Source: an uncultured Bacteroidota bacterium
Lineage (GTDB): Bacteria; Bacteroidota; Bacteroidia; Flavobacteriales; Flavobacteriaceae
DNA: 64,000 nt
Assembly: GCA_913041125.1 (NCBI GenBank)
Contig: CAJWHM010000003.1
Location: 27,974 to 91,973 of the forward strand
Reading direction: 5' to 3'
In this document: piece after piece, positions 42,932 to 52,837 of the stretch
How positions within the stretch are numbered: position 1 is the first letter of the stretch
Layout of the letters: every line of letters begins with the position of its first letter
The notes under the pieces: generated by a model
Database searches by the model: none
The model's input: only the letters and a program-made list of their open reading frames with translations
What the model was told of the DNA's origin: nothing
Translations under genes and position numbers: made by a program

Positions 42932-44608
42932 TTATTTTGGTTTTCGATAGAATTCAGTTTTAAAAACTGTTTTATTACCAGCTTGGTCTTCAGCCAAAAT
43001 TTCAAGTTTGTGTAATGGTTTTTTAAAATTTTGATCTGAAAAATCATAAATTAGACTTTTGTTTTTTGGTTCATATTCTAAGAGAATCCATCTTCCATTA
43101 ATTTCACCGCGTATTTTTTTTATCCCAGAAAAATCATCTGATATATTTAGCTTTAAATATTTATAATTACTCAGCCACTGTTGATCTTTAAAATTAATTT
43201 TTTTTATTTCAGGAGACACACTGTCTCTACTTACAACATATTTCCCAAGTATATTTGATTTGCCATACCAATATCCATCTTTTATAGTTGAGGAGAAAAA
43301 AGTAGCATCTCCATTTTTGTTTATAAATGATAAAAATGATTGTGAAATTCCAATACTATCTCCTTTTGGAATTTTATGATATACTTCATAAGATTTTCTT
43401 AAGGGATATATGTTTTCACCTACTATTAAAGTATCTCCCTTTTTTTCGATTTTAACATTTACATTACTAAAAAAACTTTTTTTTGGAAAAAAAACTTTCT
43501 GGTCTTCAAATTCAAAAAGATGCTCTTTAACAGGATCGATTAAATTATAAGTTGTCTGAATATGATCTTCTTTTTTAACTGTACCTTTTATATATGCTTC
43601 AATATAACTTGTATTTTGATTGTAATCATTTATCTCTATCAATATTTGATATGATTTATCTTTATCTATATTTATATCACCCTTTAAACTATTATCTTTA
43701 ATAAAAGATAATTTTTGTTCTGGGTGCAAAGTAAAAAGCTGTATTCTTTTTCTTTTACTAGCCAATTCTTTATAATCAATTAGAAGATTGATGTATTTCG
43801 AATCATCAAAAGTCATACGATCCATTTTATAAAAAAATTTCTCTACTCCATTTGATCTTACTTTAACACTATAAATACCATTTTTATTATATGTTAAGTC
43901 TTGTCTATCAAAAAGTCGTAATCCAACATAAAAATTTCCAGCAGAGATAATACCTGATGTAGTATATATACTGTCATTTTTTCTTACTAGCTTAAATTCC
44001 TTTTTCTCAAGTTTTGAACCTAAATTAGTATACAAATAAAAATTCTGTATTTGAGGTCTTTTAGAATCTTTAATCAAGAATGAGAATTTCATTGGATTAA
44101 TTGGGACTTGACCTTTTTCTTTACGAATTTCAAAGTGTAAATGTGGACCGTAAGATCCACCAGTATTTCCTGAATAACCTATAACTTCACCCTTTTCAAT
44201 TTTTAACTCATTTACTTTTGGAAAAAGTTGAATTACGTATGTTTCATTTTCATATTGTTTTTTCTTGAGATATGATTCAATTTTTGGACTAAATTTTTTT
44301 AAATGTCCATAAACAGATGTTGTACCATCTAAATGATCTACATATAAAGCCTTACCATATCCATTTAGACTTACTCGAATTCTATTTACCCATCCAGAAT
44401 TGGAACTTCTTATTTTTACACCCTCCTTCCCTTGAGTTTTTATATCTAAGCCAGCATGAAAATGATTATTTCTGAATTCTCCAAAGGTTCCAGAAAGTTT
44501 AATAGGAAAATCTACAGGTGATATCCATTTATTATTTGTTTGAGTAAATGAAGCAGAATAAAAAAGTAAGACAAAGATGTTTAAAAAAGAGTTGTAGTTT
44601 TTTCTCAT
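42932..44608 (-). CDS. M23 family metallopeptidase (LytM-like), secreted
   Basis: GTFGEFRNNHFHAGLDIKTQGKEG; YGHLKKFSP; GNTGGSYGPHLHFEIRK. Confidence 0.93.
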   Translation of the reverse strand: MRKNYNSFLNIFVLLFYSASFTQTNNKWISPVDFPIKLSGTFGEFRNNHFHAGLDIKTQGKEGVKIRSSNSGWVNRIRVSLNGYGKALYVDHLDGTTSVYGHLKKFSPKIESYLKKKQYENETYVIQLFPKVNELKIEKGEVIGYSGNTGGSYGPHLHFEIRKEKGQVPINPMKFSFLIKDSKRPQIQNFYLYTNLGSKLEKKEFKLVRKNDSIYTTSGIISAGNFYVGLRLFDRQDLTYNKNGIYSVKVRSNGVEKFFYKMDRMTFDDSKYINLLIDYKELASKRKRIQLFTLHPEQKLSFIKDNSLKGDINIDKDKSYQILIEINDYNQNTSYIEAYIKGTVKKEDHIQTTYNLIDPVKEHLFEFEDQKVFFPKKSFFSNVNVKIEKKGDTLIVGENIYPLRKSYEVYHKIPKGDSIGISQSFLSFINKNGDATFFSSTIKDGYWYGKSNILGKYVVSRDSVSPEIKKINFKDQQWLSNYKYLKLNISDDFSGIKKIRGEINGRWILLEYEPKNKSLIYDFSDQNFKKPLHKLEILAEDQAGNKTVFKTEFYRKPK

Positions 44609-44744
44609 TAATAATGCAATATAAAAATCAGATTTTTTTTTGACAAAATTTAATCCATTATTAATTGCCAGAAATCATTTTTTAATACATAAAATGCAAA
44701 AAGTTTCTATAAATTTGTTTATAATAATTAAACCATTTATCGAT

Positions 44745-45041
44745 ATGAATCAAGACCCATCGAAAATGATAGTTTTAGAAGAAAAAATAATTGGTTTATT
44801 GAATAAATTAAAAGAAAATCATTTAAGCATAAATAAATATAAGGATTCAAATGAATCACTAACTGATCAAAATAAAATTTTGAAGAAAAAATTGCTCAAT
44901 TTAGAGGAAGAAAATAAGTCGCTAAAAATTGCAAATAATTTACTTGGAAGTAAGGACGACAAATCATTTACCAAAATTAAAATCAATAATTTAATAAAAG
45001 AGGTTGATCAATGTATCCGACATCTTTCTGAGATAGAATAA
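44745..45041 (+). CDS. Small coiled-coil protein upstream of zapA
   Basis: MNQDPSKMIVLEEKIIGLLNKLKENHLSINKYKDSNESLTDQNKILKKKLLNLEEENKSLK heptad-like; downstream start preferred over 44640; 4 nt before zapA. Confidence 0.65.
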   Translation: MNQDPSKMIVLEEKIIGLLNKLKENHLSINKYKDSNESLTDQNKILKKKLLNLEEENKSLKIANNLLGSKDDKSFTKIKINNLIKEVDQCIRHLSEIE

Positions 45042-45045
45042 AATT

Positions 45046-45342
45046 ATGAGTGAAAATTTAAAAATAAAACTAACCATTGCAAACAGAGTATATCCTTTAT
45101 CTGTTTCACCTGACCAAGAGTCCTCTCTCAGATTATCAGCGAATAAGATAAATAATACAATACAACAACTTGAAAAAAATTATGCTGTTCGTGACAAACA
45201 GGATGTACTAGCGATGTGTTCTTTACAATATGCAGCTCAATTAGAGCGGTCCAAAAACCAGTCTAGCGGAGATCAAATCATTGAAAATGATAAAGTCCAG
45301 GAGCTAATTGATATTATAGATGTTCATTTATCTGCATATTGA
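45046..45342 (+). CDS. zapA: Cell division protein ZapA
   Basis: KLTIANRVYPLSVSPDQESSLRLSANKINNTIQQLEKNY...DVLAMCSLQYAAQLE. Confidence 0.88.
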   Translation: MSENLKIKLTIANRVYPLSVSPDQESSLRLSANKINNTIQQLEKNYAVRDKQDVLAMCSLQYAAQLERSKNQSSGDQIIENDKVQELIDIIDVHLSAY

Positions 45343-45363
45343 ATCAAAATCTAATTATTTATG

Positions 45364-45527
45364 CCTGTATTAGTATTTTTTGATAAACTCAACGAGCTTT
45401 TAATTCAGAGAGGTGAGTTTCATTTGTAAAAGCAAGCTGTCTTGTAACAGATCCTTGATCAATTGTGTAGCCTCAAACTTGATTTTTTAGGAGTTTATAC
45501 AAAGATACGCTAATACAGGTTTTTTTT
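45364..45527 (+). ncRNA. ssrS: Probable 6S-type RNA (6S-Flavo-like)
   Basis: Directly downstream of zapA; ends pair perfectly (CCTGTATTAG 45364-45373 with CTAATACAGG 45510-45519), second stem ATAAACTC 45383-45390 with GAGTTTAT 45491-45498, internal hairpin CTGT-CTTGTA-ACAG, terminal T8 tract; no ORF. Confidence 0.75.
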
Positions 45528-46275
45528 AAATCTTAGATAAAATAGAAAATATTAAACCAGCTGTTGCGCCTCCAAAAAAGGGACCTAAAATAGGAACCAA
45601 ACTGTAACTCCAGTCTGCATTTTTGTTTTTTCTTGGTAATAGTTGATAAACTAAACGCGGGCCAAAATCTCTTGCTGGATTAATTGCATAACCTGTTGTA
45701 CCTCCAAGTGAGATTCCAATAAGCCAAACTAATATTCCTATAGGTAATGCATCAATTGAACCCAGGCCAAAATTCTGAATTTCACTACCACTTATTTCTA
45801 TATTTGGACCAACAATAAATAAAGCTCCGAAGACCAGTATGAAAGTACCTATAGATTCACTAAAAAAATTATTTTTTATATTTCTTATGGCGGGTCCAGT
45901 ACAAAACGTACTTCTTACAGTAGTCTCGTCTTTTGTTAGTCGATAATGATCAATATAAGTAATATATGCTAACCAACTTCCTGTCATAGCGCCCAAAAGC
46001 TGAGAAATAAAATAACCTGGGACTAATGACCAAGAAAATTTTCCAGCCATAGCCAGACCAAGTGTAACTGCAGGATTTAAATGTGCACCACTAGATTGCG
46101 AAGTAATAAATACACTTACAAAAACTGCAAATCCCCAAGCTGCTGTAATTAATACCCATGGGGTTTGGTTCTCTGCAATCGTATTTTTCAAGTTTACGTT
46201 AGCTACAACACCTGTACCTAATAGGAGTAGGGTAGTAGTTCCTATATACTCAGCTAAAAAAGGATTTAAAGTCAT
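45526..46275 (-). CDS. glpF: MIP/aquaporin family, glycerol facilitator
   Basis: NPA-type motifs GAHLNPAVTLG and GYAINPARDFGPR; glp cluster. Confidence 0.93.
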   Translation of the reverse strand: MTLNPFLAEYIGTTTLLLLGTGVVANVNLKNTIAENQTPWVLITAAWGFAVFVSVFITSQSSGAHLNPAVTLGLAMAGKFSWSLVPGYFISQLLGAMTGSWLAYITYIDHYRLTKDETTVRSTFCTGPAIRNIKNNFFSESIGTFILVFGALFIVGPNIEISGSEIQNFGLGSIDALPIGILVWLIGISLGGTTGYAINPARDFGPRLVYQLLPRKNKNADWSYSLVPILGPFFGGATAGLIFSILSKI

Positions 46276-47819
46276 AATTGATAATTTTTTAAAATTAAAT
46301 TAAAATTTTTTAATTCTTGAATAATCCATTTTTTTTCCTTCTTTAATTCAATTGCCATTATTTCTGCTACTTTTGGTGCTATTTTCTCTGTTTCATAGGC
46401 ATCCAAAAAAAGACATCTTGTTCTTCGTGCTAAAACATCCTCCAGAGTCATAGCCATTTCACTTTTAATCGCCCAACAAATTTGGTTTTTTGTGATATAT
46501 AATTTATCAGAAAGTGATTTATTTCCTTTTAAATACAAAGATTCAACTTTTTTTGCTTCAGTTCCATAAAAATGAAGTGGATCATTCCAATTTGTAGTTG
46601 GATCAAATCCAAAAATAGGAAGTGTTTCTGTATTGCATTTGCGTTCAGATAGACCACTCACCATAAAAACAGTATTAATAGTATCTTCAGCAATTTTTCT
46701 GTATGTAGTCCATTTACCACCTAAGACATTAATAAGACCGCTTGTACTCACTGTAATTTTGTGATGCCTAGATATTTCTTTAGTATTATCTTTATTTCCT
46801 TCCGATGCAGCTAAAGGACGTAGGCCAGCAAAAACACTTTTGATATCTGTTCTGTTGGGTTTTTTTGACATATACATTCCTGCGTTGTTAATAATAAATT
46901 GAATTTCTTCTTCTAATGCAATAGGCTCCTCTAAAGTTTGATCAATAGGAGTATCAGTGGTACCTACAACAACATAATCGTTCCAGGGTACAGCAAAAAG
47001 TACTCTTCCATCTGAAGTGTGAGGCACCATTATTGCTTGTGGACCATCTAGAAATTTTTTTTCCAAAACAATATGGACACCTTGAGAGGGTCTAATTAAA
47101 GGTTTCGTTTTTGGTTGATCTAAACAAATTAATTTATCTGAAAAAACTCCAGTTGCATTAACGACACTTTTTGAAAATATACTTTTTTTCTTACCATTAA
47201 TAAGGTCTTTGAACTCAACACCTTTAATTAAATCGTTTTCTTTAATAAATGATACAACCTCTGCATAATTTATTAAAGTTGCTCCTTCATTATTTGCAGT
47301 GAGCGCTAGACTAATTGCCATACGTGCATCATCAAATTGACCATCATGATAAATTACCCCACCCCTTAAACCTTCTTTTTTCACATTAGGAATTAAAGAA
47401 ATCGTTTCATCTTTATCTAAGAGAGTGGAAGGACCAAGCCCTAGTTTTCCGGCCATCATGTCATAGACTTTTAGTCCAAGGCCATAAAAAGGACTGCTCC
47501 ACCAGTCATAAGAAGGAATTATAAAACTTAGGTCTCTAACTAAATGAGGAGCATTTTTTCTCATTATCCCACGTTCTCTAAGTGCTTCTAAAACTAAAGA
47601 GACATCTCCGTTTTGTAAATATCTTACTCCACCGTGAACAAGTTTTGTACTTCTTGATGAGGTTCCTTTCGCAAAATCAGTTTTTTCTAGCAAAAGTGTC
47701 TTAAGACCCCGATTAGCTGCATCTGTAGCAATACCGAGTCCTGAAGCTCCACCACCAATAACAACTACATCCCATTCAGGTGTTTTATCTAAAAGTTTCA
47801 GATTTTGAGATCTGTTCAT
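46272..47819 (-). CDS. glpD: Glycerol-3-phosphate dehydrogenase (FAD)
   Basis: DVVVIGGGASGLGIATDAANRGLKTLLLEKTDFAKGTSSRSTKLVHGGVRYL. Confidence 0.96.
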   Translation of the reverse strand: MNRSQNLKLLDKTPEWDVVVIGGGASGLGIATDAANRGLKTLLLEKTDFAKGTSSRSTKLVHGGVRYLQNGDVSLVLEALRERGIMRKNAPHLVRDLSFIIPSYDWWSSPFYGLGLKVYDMMAGKLGLGPSTLLDKDETISLIPNVKKEGLRGGVIYHDGQFDDARMAISLALTANNEGATLINYAEVVSFIKENDLIKGVEFKDLINGKKKSIFSKSVVNATGVFSDKLICLDQPKTKPLIRPSQGVHIVLEKKFLDGPQAIMVPHTSDGRVLFAVPWNDYVVVGTTDTPIDQTLEEPIALEEEIQFIINNAGMYMSKKPNRTDIKSVFAGLRPLAASEGNKDNTKEISRHHKITVSTSGLINVLGGKWTTYRKIAEDTINTVFMVSGLSERKCNTETLPIFGFDPTTNWNDPLHFYGTEAKKVESLYLKGNKSLSDKLYITKNQICWAIKSEMAMTLEDVLARRTRCLFLDAYETEKIAPKVAEIMAIELKKEKKWIIQELKNFNLILKNYQL

Positions 47820-47824
47820 CTATT

Positions 47825-49336
47825 TTAAAGATTGCTAACCTTTTTAACTCGTTTTTCCCAAAGAGTGATTATATTTTGAGTTTCTTCATTTTTAATAGGT
47901 TTGAATTTTTTATTTATATTCCAAGCCTTCTTTAAACTTTCAATAGAATCCCAGAATCCACTAGCCAAACCTGCAAAAAAAGCTGCTCCAAGAGCTGTGG
48001 TTTCAGTAGTTTCAGGACGTACTACGTCTACCTCTAACAAATTAGATTGGATTTGCATTAATAAATTATTCGTACTACCACCACCGTCAACTTTTAGTGA
48101 TTTAAAATTTGTTTTAGCGTCTTTTTGCATTGCAGTAATTATTTCTTTTGTACGCATAGCAATAGCTTCAAGAGTTGCTCTTGCAATATGTCCTTTTTGG
48201 GTTCCTCTTGTAATTCCTGTTAGGGTTCCTGTGGCATGTGGATTCCAGTAAGGTGCACCAAGACCTGCGAGAGCTGGTATGAAAGTTACTCCACCGTTAT
48301 TATCAACAGTTTTAGCCAATGATTCCACTTCTGGTGCTGATGAAATGATTTGAAGTTGATCACGAAGCCATTGTACAGCTGCACCTGCAATAAAAACACT
48401 ACCTTCCAGTGCATAAGATACCTCACCGTTAATTTGATAGCCAATAGTTGTTAACATTTTGTTATTCGATTTAACAGGTGTTTTACCTGTGTTCATGATA
48501 CAAAAACATCCGGTTCCATATGTGTTTTTTACATCACCCTCTTCTACACATAATTGACCAAATAAAGCTGCCTGTTGGTCACCAGCAATCCCACAAATAT
48601 CAATTGGTTGCTTAAAGATTTTTTCTGAAGTCTTTGCTATTTTTTCTGAACAAGAAACAACTTTAGGAAGAATTTTTTTAGGAATATCTAAAATTTCTAG
48701 TAGTTCTTCATCCCACTGCAACGTATTAATATTAAACAGTAAAGTCCTACTTGCATTAGTAATATCAGTAACATGTTTGTCTCCATTTGTCAAATTCCAA
48801 ATTAACCAACTATCTACTGTACCAAAAGCGATATCACCATTCTCAGCTTGTTTTCTTAATTCAGGATCTTGATCCAAAATCCACTTTATTTTTGTACCTG
48901 AAAAATAAGCATCTAAGATTAGACCAGTTTTTTCATGAAATATTGAAGATTTTCCTTTTTCTTTTAAAGATTCGCAAAGACTTGCGGTTCTTCTATCTTG
49001 CCATACTATTGCGTTATGTACTGGAGCTCCTGTTTTTTTATTCCATAAAATAGTAGTTTCTCTTTGATTAGTAATTCCCATAGCATGGATTTGCTCTTCA
49101 GCTATATCACTTTTTTTTAGCACCTCTGTTATTGCCATCAATTGTGTTTTCCAAATCTCATTAGCATCATGTTCAACCCAACTCTCTTTGGGGAAATATT
49201 GTTTAAACTCGTGTTGAGACACTCCAACAGACTTGCCACTTTTGTCAAATAGAATTGCACGTGAACTAGTAGTGCCAGCGTCGATTGCAAGAATGTATTT
49301 ATTCATCTTTATATTCAAGGATTTAATATATATCAA
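47825..49336 (-). CDS. glpK: Glycerol kinase
   Basis: YILAIDAGTTSSRAILFDKSG; HNAIVWQDRRT; LKVDGGGSTNNLLMQ. Confidence 0.96.
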   Translation of the reverse strand: MIYIKSLNIKMNKYILAIDAGTTSSRAILFDKSGKSVGVSQHEFKQYFPKESWVEHDANEIWKTQLMAITEVLKKSDIAEEQIHAMGITNQRETTILWNKKTGAPVHNAIVWQDRRTASLCESLKEKGKSSIFHEKTGLILDAYFSGTKIKWILDQDPELRKQAENGDIAFGTVDSWLIWNLTNGDKHVTDITNASRTLLFNINTLQWDEELLEILDIPKKILPKVVSCSEKIAKTSEKIFKQPIDICGIAGDQQAALFGQLCVEEGDVKNTYGTGCFCIMNTGKTPVKSNNKMLTTIGYQINGEVSYALEGSVFIAGAAVQWLRDQLQIISSAPEVESLAKTVDNNGGVTFIPALAGLGAPYWNPHATGTLTGITRGTQKGHIARATLEAIAMRTKEIITAMQKDAKTNFKSLKVDGGGSTNNLLMQIQSNLLEVDVVRPETTETTALGAAFFAGLASGFWDSIESLKKAWNINKKFKPIKNEETQNIITLWEKRVKKVSNL

Positions 49337-50022
49337 GTAATCAAATTACCATTCTCATCCCATTCAGCTATATCATTTCTTTTCAAGGGATCAAGAAATT
49401 TGTAATTCCAATCTTTTTTATATGAAAAACCGTGTTCTTTTAATATATCTTCTGGAACTCCATCCCATACATTAGGTTGATTTCCTTTATATCCAAGATC
49501 TTTTATTCCTACTTCAGAAGAAAAATAGCCAGTTATTACTAGATTTCTTATTGTTGAAAAGAAAGCCTCCTCTTTATTTTTCTTTCTGGTAGCAAATGCT
49601 ACTTTGTCAAGAATATTTTTTTGTTCTATTTCACTACAGGAAACAAAATCTTTTCCAAAATTTTCAGTTGAAGTTTTGTCTAACCACTTAAGCCCATCCC
49701 TTAAAACTCCCTGAAAAGATGGTGTGTCTTTTACAATGAATTCAATGAATTCTGGTACTTCAGCTTGATCGATGTTTCCTTCATTAGTGGGTGGTACAAT
49801 TAAATTTGCTAAAACTCTTATTGTATTTAATTCTTCTTTAGAAAAGAAGACCTGATTTAATAATTTAAGGTCTCTTTCTAATTCTTCAGGTGTTCTTCCG
49901 TATTTGTATTTCCAAACATTTTCATAAATAATTTCTTTTTCTTTTGGAAGACAACCTTCTAAAACTAAACTGCTAGCTAGAGATCCTATTACCAATGTTT
50001 TTAGACTTTCCCTTCTATTCAT
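49333..50022 (-). CDS. Gluconate 2-dehydrogenase subunit 3 family protein with Tat/lipoprotein-type signal
   Basis: MNRRESLKTLVIGSLASSLVLEGC; partner of the adjacent GMC oxidoreductase. Confidence 0.85.
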   Translation of the reverse strand: MNRRESLKTLVIGSLASSLVLEGCLPKEKEIIYENVWKYKYGRTPEELERDLKLLNQVFFSKEELNTIRVLANLIVPPTNEGNIDQAEVPEFIEFIVKDTPSFQGVLRDGLKWLDKTSTENFGKDFVSCSEIEQKNILDKVAFATRKKNKEEAFFSTIRNLVITGYFSSEVGIKDLGYKGNQPNVWDGVPEDILKEHGFSYKKDWNYKFLDPLKRNDIAEWDENGNLIT

Positions 50023-50024
50023 AA

Positions 50025-51740
50025 TTAAATATTTTGCTTTTTTAATTGATCAACTATATACTCAGAGGTTCTCCAAGAAAGAGCCAAAATTGTCCATGTT
50101 GGATTTTTATCTGCTTGAGAAACAAAAGGCCCACCATCTACTACAAAAACATTTTTTGCATCATGTAATTGTTCATATTCATTGACAACAGAAGTCTTAG
50201 GATTACTTCCCATCCTCGTTGTACCAACTTCGTGGATGATTTCACCGGGAGTTAATAAACCGTGATCTGGTCCTTTATTCTGCCAAAGCATATGACCTCC
50301 AATATTATCGACTATTTGATTTATAGTTTCATTCGCATGTTTGGCCTGCTTTCTTTCATAATCAGACCATTTATAATTAAATCTCAGGATAGGTATACCG
50401 TATTTATCTTTCTTTTCAGGATCTATTTCACAATAATTATTTTCATTAGGAACTGACTCACCTCTTGAAGCGAAAAATATTGTTGATCCATAGTATTTTT
50501 TGACTTCATCTCTAACTCGATCACCATAACCACCAACTTGCAATCCAAAAAATTTATTAAGACTATTAAAGTCAAAGCCAAACCCATACATTGGAGCACC
50601 TAAACCACCTCCTATTTCAATATGATACCCCCTTGGAAAATCCAATTTTTTATTATCAAGCCACCATGGTGTATATAAGTGCATATTACCCATACCGTCT
50701 TCATTGTAGGTTTTTCTATTCATTAAATCTGGAATAAAAGCCATATTATTAGTTCCAGTTGAGTCATGTAAATATTTTCCAACCATATTAGAACTATTAC
50801 CAAGACCATTTTTGTGATAAGAACTTTTGGAGTTAAGCAATATTCTAGCACTTTCACATGCAGATGCTGCTAAAACAACAACCTTAGCATTAATTCTATA
50901 TTCACTATTATCATCTTTATTTATATAAATAACTCCGTTAGCTTTACCATATTTGTCAACTGATACTTCTCTGACCATACTATTTACGTAGAGATCAAGT
51001 CTTCCTTGAGCATTTCTTTGCGCAGGAAAAACTAAACAAGAACTGGCAGAAAAGTCAGCATAAACTCCACATGATCTTCCGCAATTCCCGCAATAATAAC
51101 AGACCCCTCGCTCATTACTTATTCTTTTTGTTAAAATTGAGAGTCTTGAAGGAATTACTTTTACACCTGCTTTTTCAGCTCCTTTCTTATAGTAGAGCTC
51201 ATGGAGTCTTGGTTTTGCGGGTGGTAAGAAAAAACCGTCGGGTTCATTGTAGATGTTTTCTTTGGTTCCAGTTATACCAATTAATTTATCAACTTTATCA
51301 TAATAGGGTTTTACATCTTCATAATTAATAGGCCAATTATCACCTAAACCGTCAATACTTTTTCTTTTAAAGTCATTTGGACCAAATCTTAGAGAAATTC
51401 TTCCCCAATGATTTGTTCTTCCTCCTAACATTCTACTTCTCCACCAATTGAACTTTGTGTCTCCTTTCATTTCATACGGTTCTCCATCAACTTCCCAATC
51501 TCCATAAGAAGCATGAAAATCTCCAAATGCTCTTGTTGAACCTTTACCACGTCTTGGAGATTCATAGGGCCATTTTAAGTGTAATTGTTGGTCTTGATCA
51601 GCAGGATCAAAAAATGGTCCTGCTTCCATTAGAGCAACAGTTAATCCGTTATCAGTAAGAATTTTTGTTGCCATACCTCCGCCAGCACCAGAACCTACAA
51701 TAACAACATCGTATTTTTTTTCATTTTCAATTATTTGCAT
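50025..51740 (-). CDS. GMC family FAD-dependent oxidoreductase
   Basis: DVVIVGSGAGGGMATKILTDNGLTVALMEAG; CYYCGNCGRSCGVYADFSASS; HEVGTTRMGSNPKTSVV. Confidence 0.93.
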   Translation of the reverse strand: MQIIENEKKYDVVIVGSGAGGGMATKILTDNGLTVALMEAGPFFDPADQDQQLHLKWPYESPRRGKGSTRAFGDFHASYGDWEVDGEPYEMKGDTKFNWWRSRMLGGRTNHWGRISLRFGPNDFKRKSIDGLGDNWPINYEDVKPYYDKVDKLIGITGTKENIYNEPDGFFLPPAKPRLHELYYKKGAEKAGVKVIPSRLSILTKRISNERGVCYYCGNCGRSCGVYADFSASSCLVFPAQRNAQGRLDLYVNSMVREVSVDKYGKANGVIYINKDDNSEYRINAKVVVLAASACESARILLNSKSSYHKNGLGNSSNMVGKYLHDSTGTNNMAFIPDLMNRKTYNEDGMGNMHLYTPWWLDNKKLDFPRGYHIEIGGGLGAPMYGFGFDFNSLNKFFGLQVGGYGDRVRDEVKKYYGSTIFFASRGESVPNENNYCEIDPEKKDKYGIPILRFNYKWSDYERKQAKHANETINQIVDNIGGHMLWQNKGPDHGLLTPGEIIHEVGTTRMGSNPKTSVVNEYEQLHDAKNVFVVDGGPFVSQADKNPTWTILALSWRTSEYIVDQLKKQNI

Positions 51741-51751
51741 CTTTATTTTAT

Positions 51752-52732
51752 TTAAAAAACGGATTTAGATTTAATATTTTGATTTGTTTGATTTTTGTAA
51801 AAAGTATAAGAGAAATCGTTATGTATGCTATATGCACCTATTTCTCCATTTTTATTTGTTGCAATATAAGCTACTTGAAAATTTGGTTTTCCTTTATGTT
51901 TACTTATTATTCTATTTATAGCTTTCTCGCAGGCTTCTTGGGGATTTAAGCCATTTCGCATTAATTCTACAATTAAAAAACTGCCAACTGTCTTAATTAC
52001 TTCTTCACCTAATCCAGTTGCAACAGCTCCACCTACTTCATTGTCAATAAATAGTCCAGAACCTATTATTGGAGAATCCCCAACTCTACCTTGCATTTTG
52101 TATGCTAAACCACTTGTAGTGCATGCTCCAGAAAGATTACCAGCTTTGTCACGGCAGAGCATGCCAATGGTATCGTGATTTTCCACATTAATTTTTGGAT
52201 TATAATTCCCTTTTTCTAACCAATCTAACCAATCAATTTTACTTTCGGGGGAGAGTAAATTTTCTGGTTTATATCCTTGATCCAGTGCAAATTTCCTAGC
52301 TCCCTTTCCAGCTAAAATTACGTGGGGTGTTTTTTCCATTACATCTTTTGCAAGGGCTGCAACATGAACAATATTTTCAACAGCTAAAACTGATCCACAA
52401 TTACCATTTTCATCCATCACACAGGCATCTAACGTAACATTACCATCTCTATCAGGAGATCCTCCATTACCAACTGTTGTATTTTTAATATTTGCTTCTT
52501 CATATGCAACACCTCTGATTGCAGCATCTATAGCATTCATATTTTTATCTAATGATTCCCCAGCAATTAAATTAGCCTCTGGTACATTCCATGTACTGAT
52601 CACATATGGAGAGGAAATTCTTTTGTTTCCTGTTTTAATTTTTTTTACATCTAAATCACCAATTATTTTAGGTGAAACTAACATACTAGGAAATAATAAT
52701 GAGCTCTTATCTATAAAATCCCGCCTATTCAT
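51752..52732 (-). CDS. N4-(beta-N-acetylglucosaminyl)-L-asparaginase / isoaspartyl peptidase family, probable Tat substrate
   Basis: MNRRDFIDKSSLLFP; NHDTIGMLCRDKAGNLSGACTTSGLAYKMQGRVGDSPIIGSGLFID. Confidence 0.92.
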   Translation of the reverse strand: MNRRDFIDKSSLLFPSMLVSPKIIGDLDVKKIKTGNKRISSPYVISTWNVPEANLIAGESLDKNMNAIDAAIRGVAYEEANIKNTTVGNGGSPDRDGNVTLDACVMDENGNCGSVLAVENIVHVAALAKDVMEKTPHVILAGKGARKFALDQGYKPENLLSPESKIDWLDWLEKGNYNPKINVENHDTIGMLCRDKAGNLSGACTTSGLAYKMQGRVGDSPIIGSGLFIDNEVGGAVATGLGEEVIKTVGSFLIVELMRNGLNPQEACEKAINRIISKHKGKPNFQVAYIATNKNGEIGAYSIHNDFSYTFYKNQTNQNIKSKSVF

Positions 52733-52837
52733 ACAAAACTAAAGTAACAACAATTTTGAACTATAAAAAGAATAAAGAAGTGAAATATTTACTATTTACT
52801 CACTACCTTTATTTTTGTTTAACTTTAATTAAAACAG

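Noticed and set aside
47901-48251. 116-aa + strand ORF
   Set aside because: Antisense to glpK; composition follows the codon pattern of glpK
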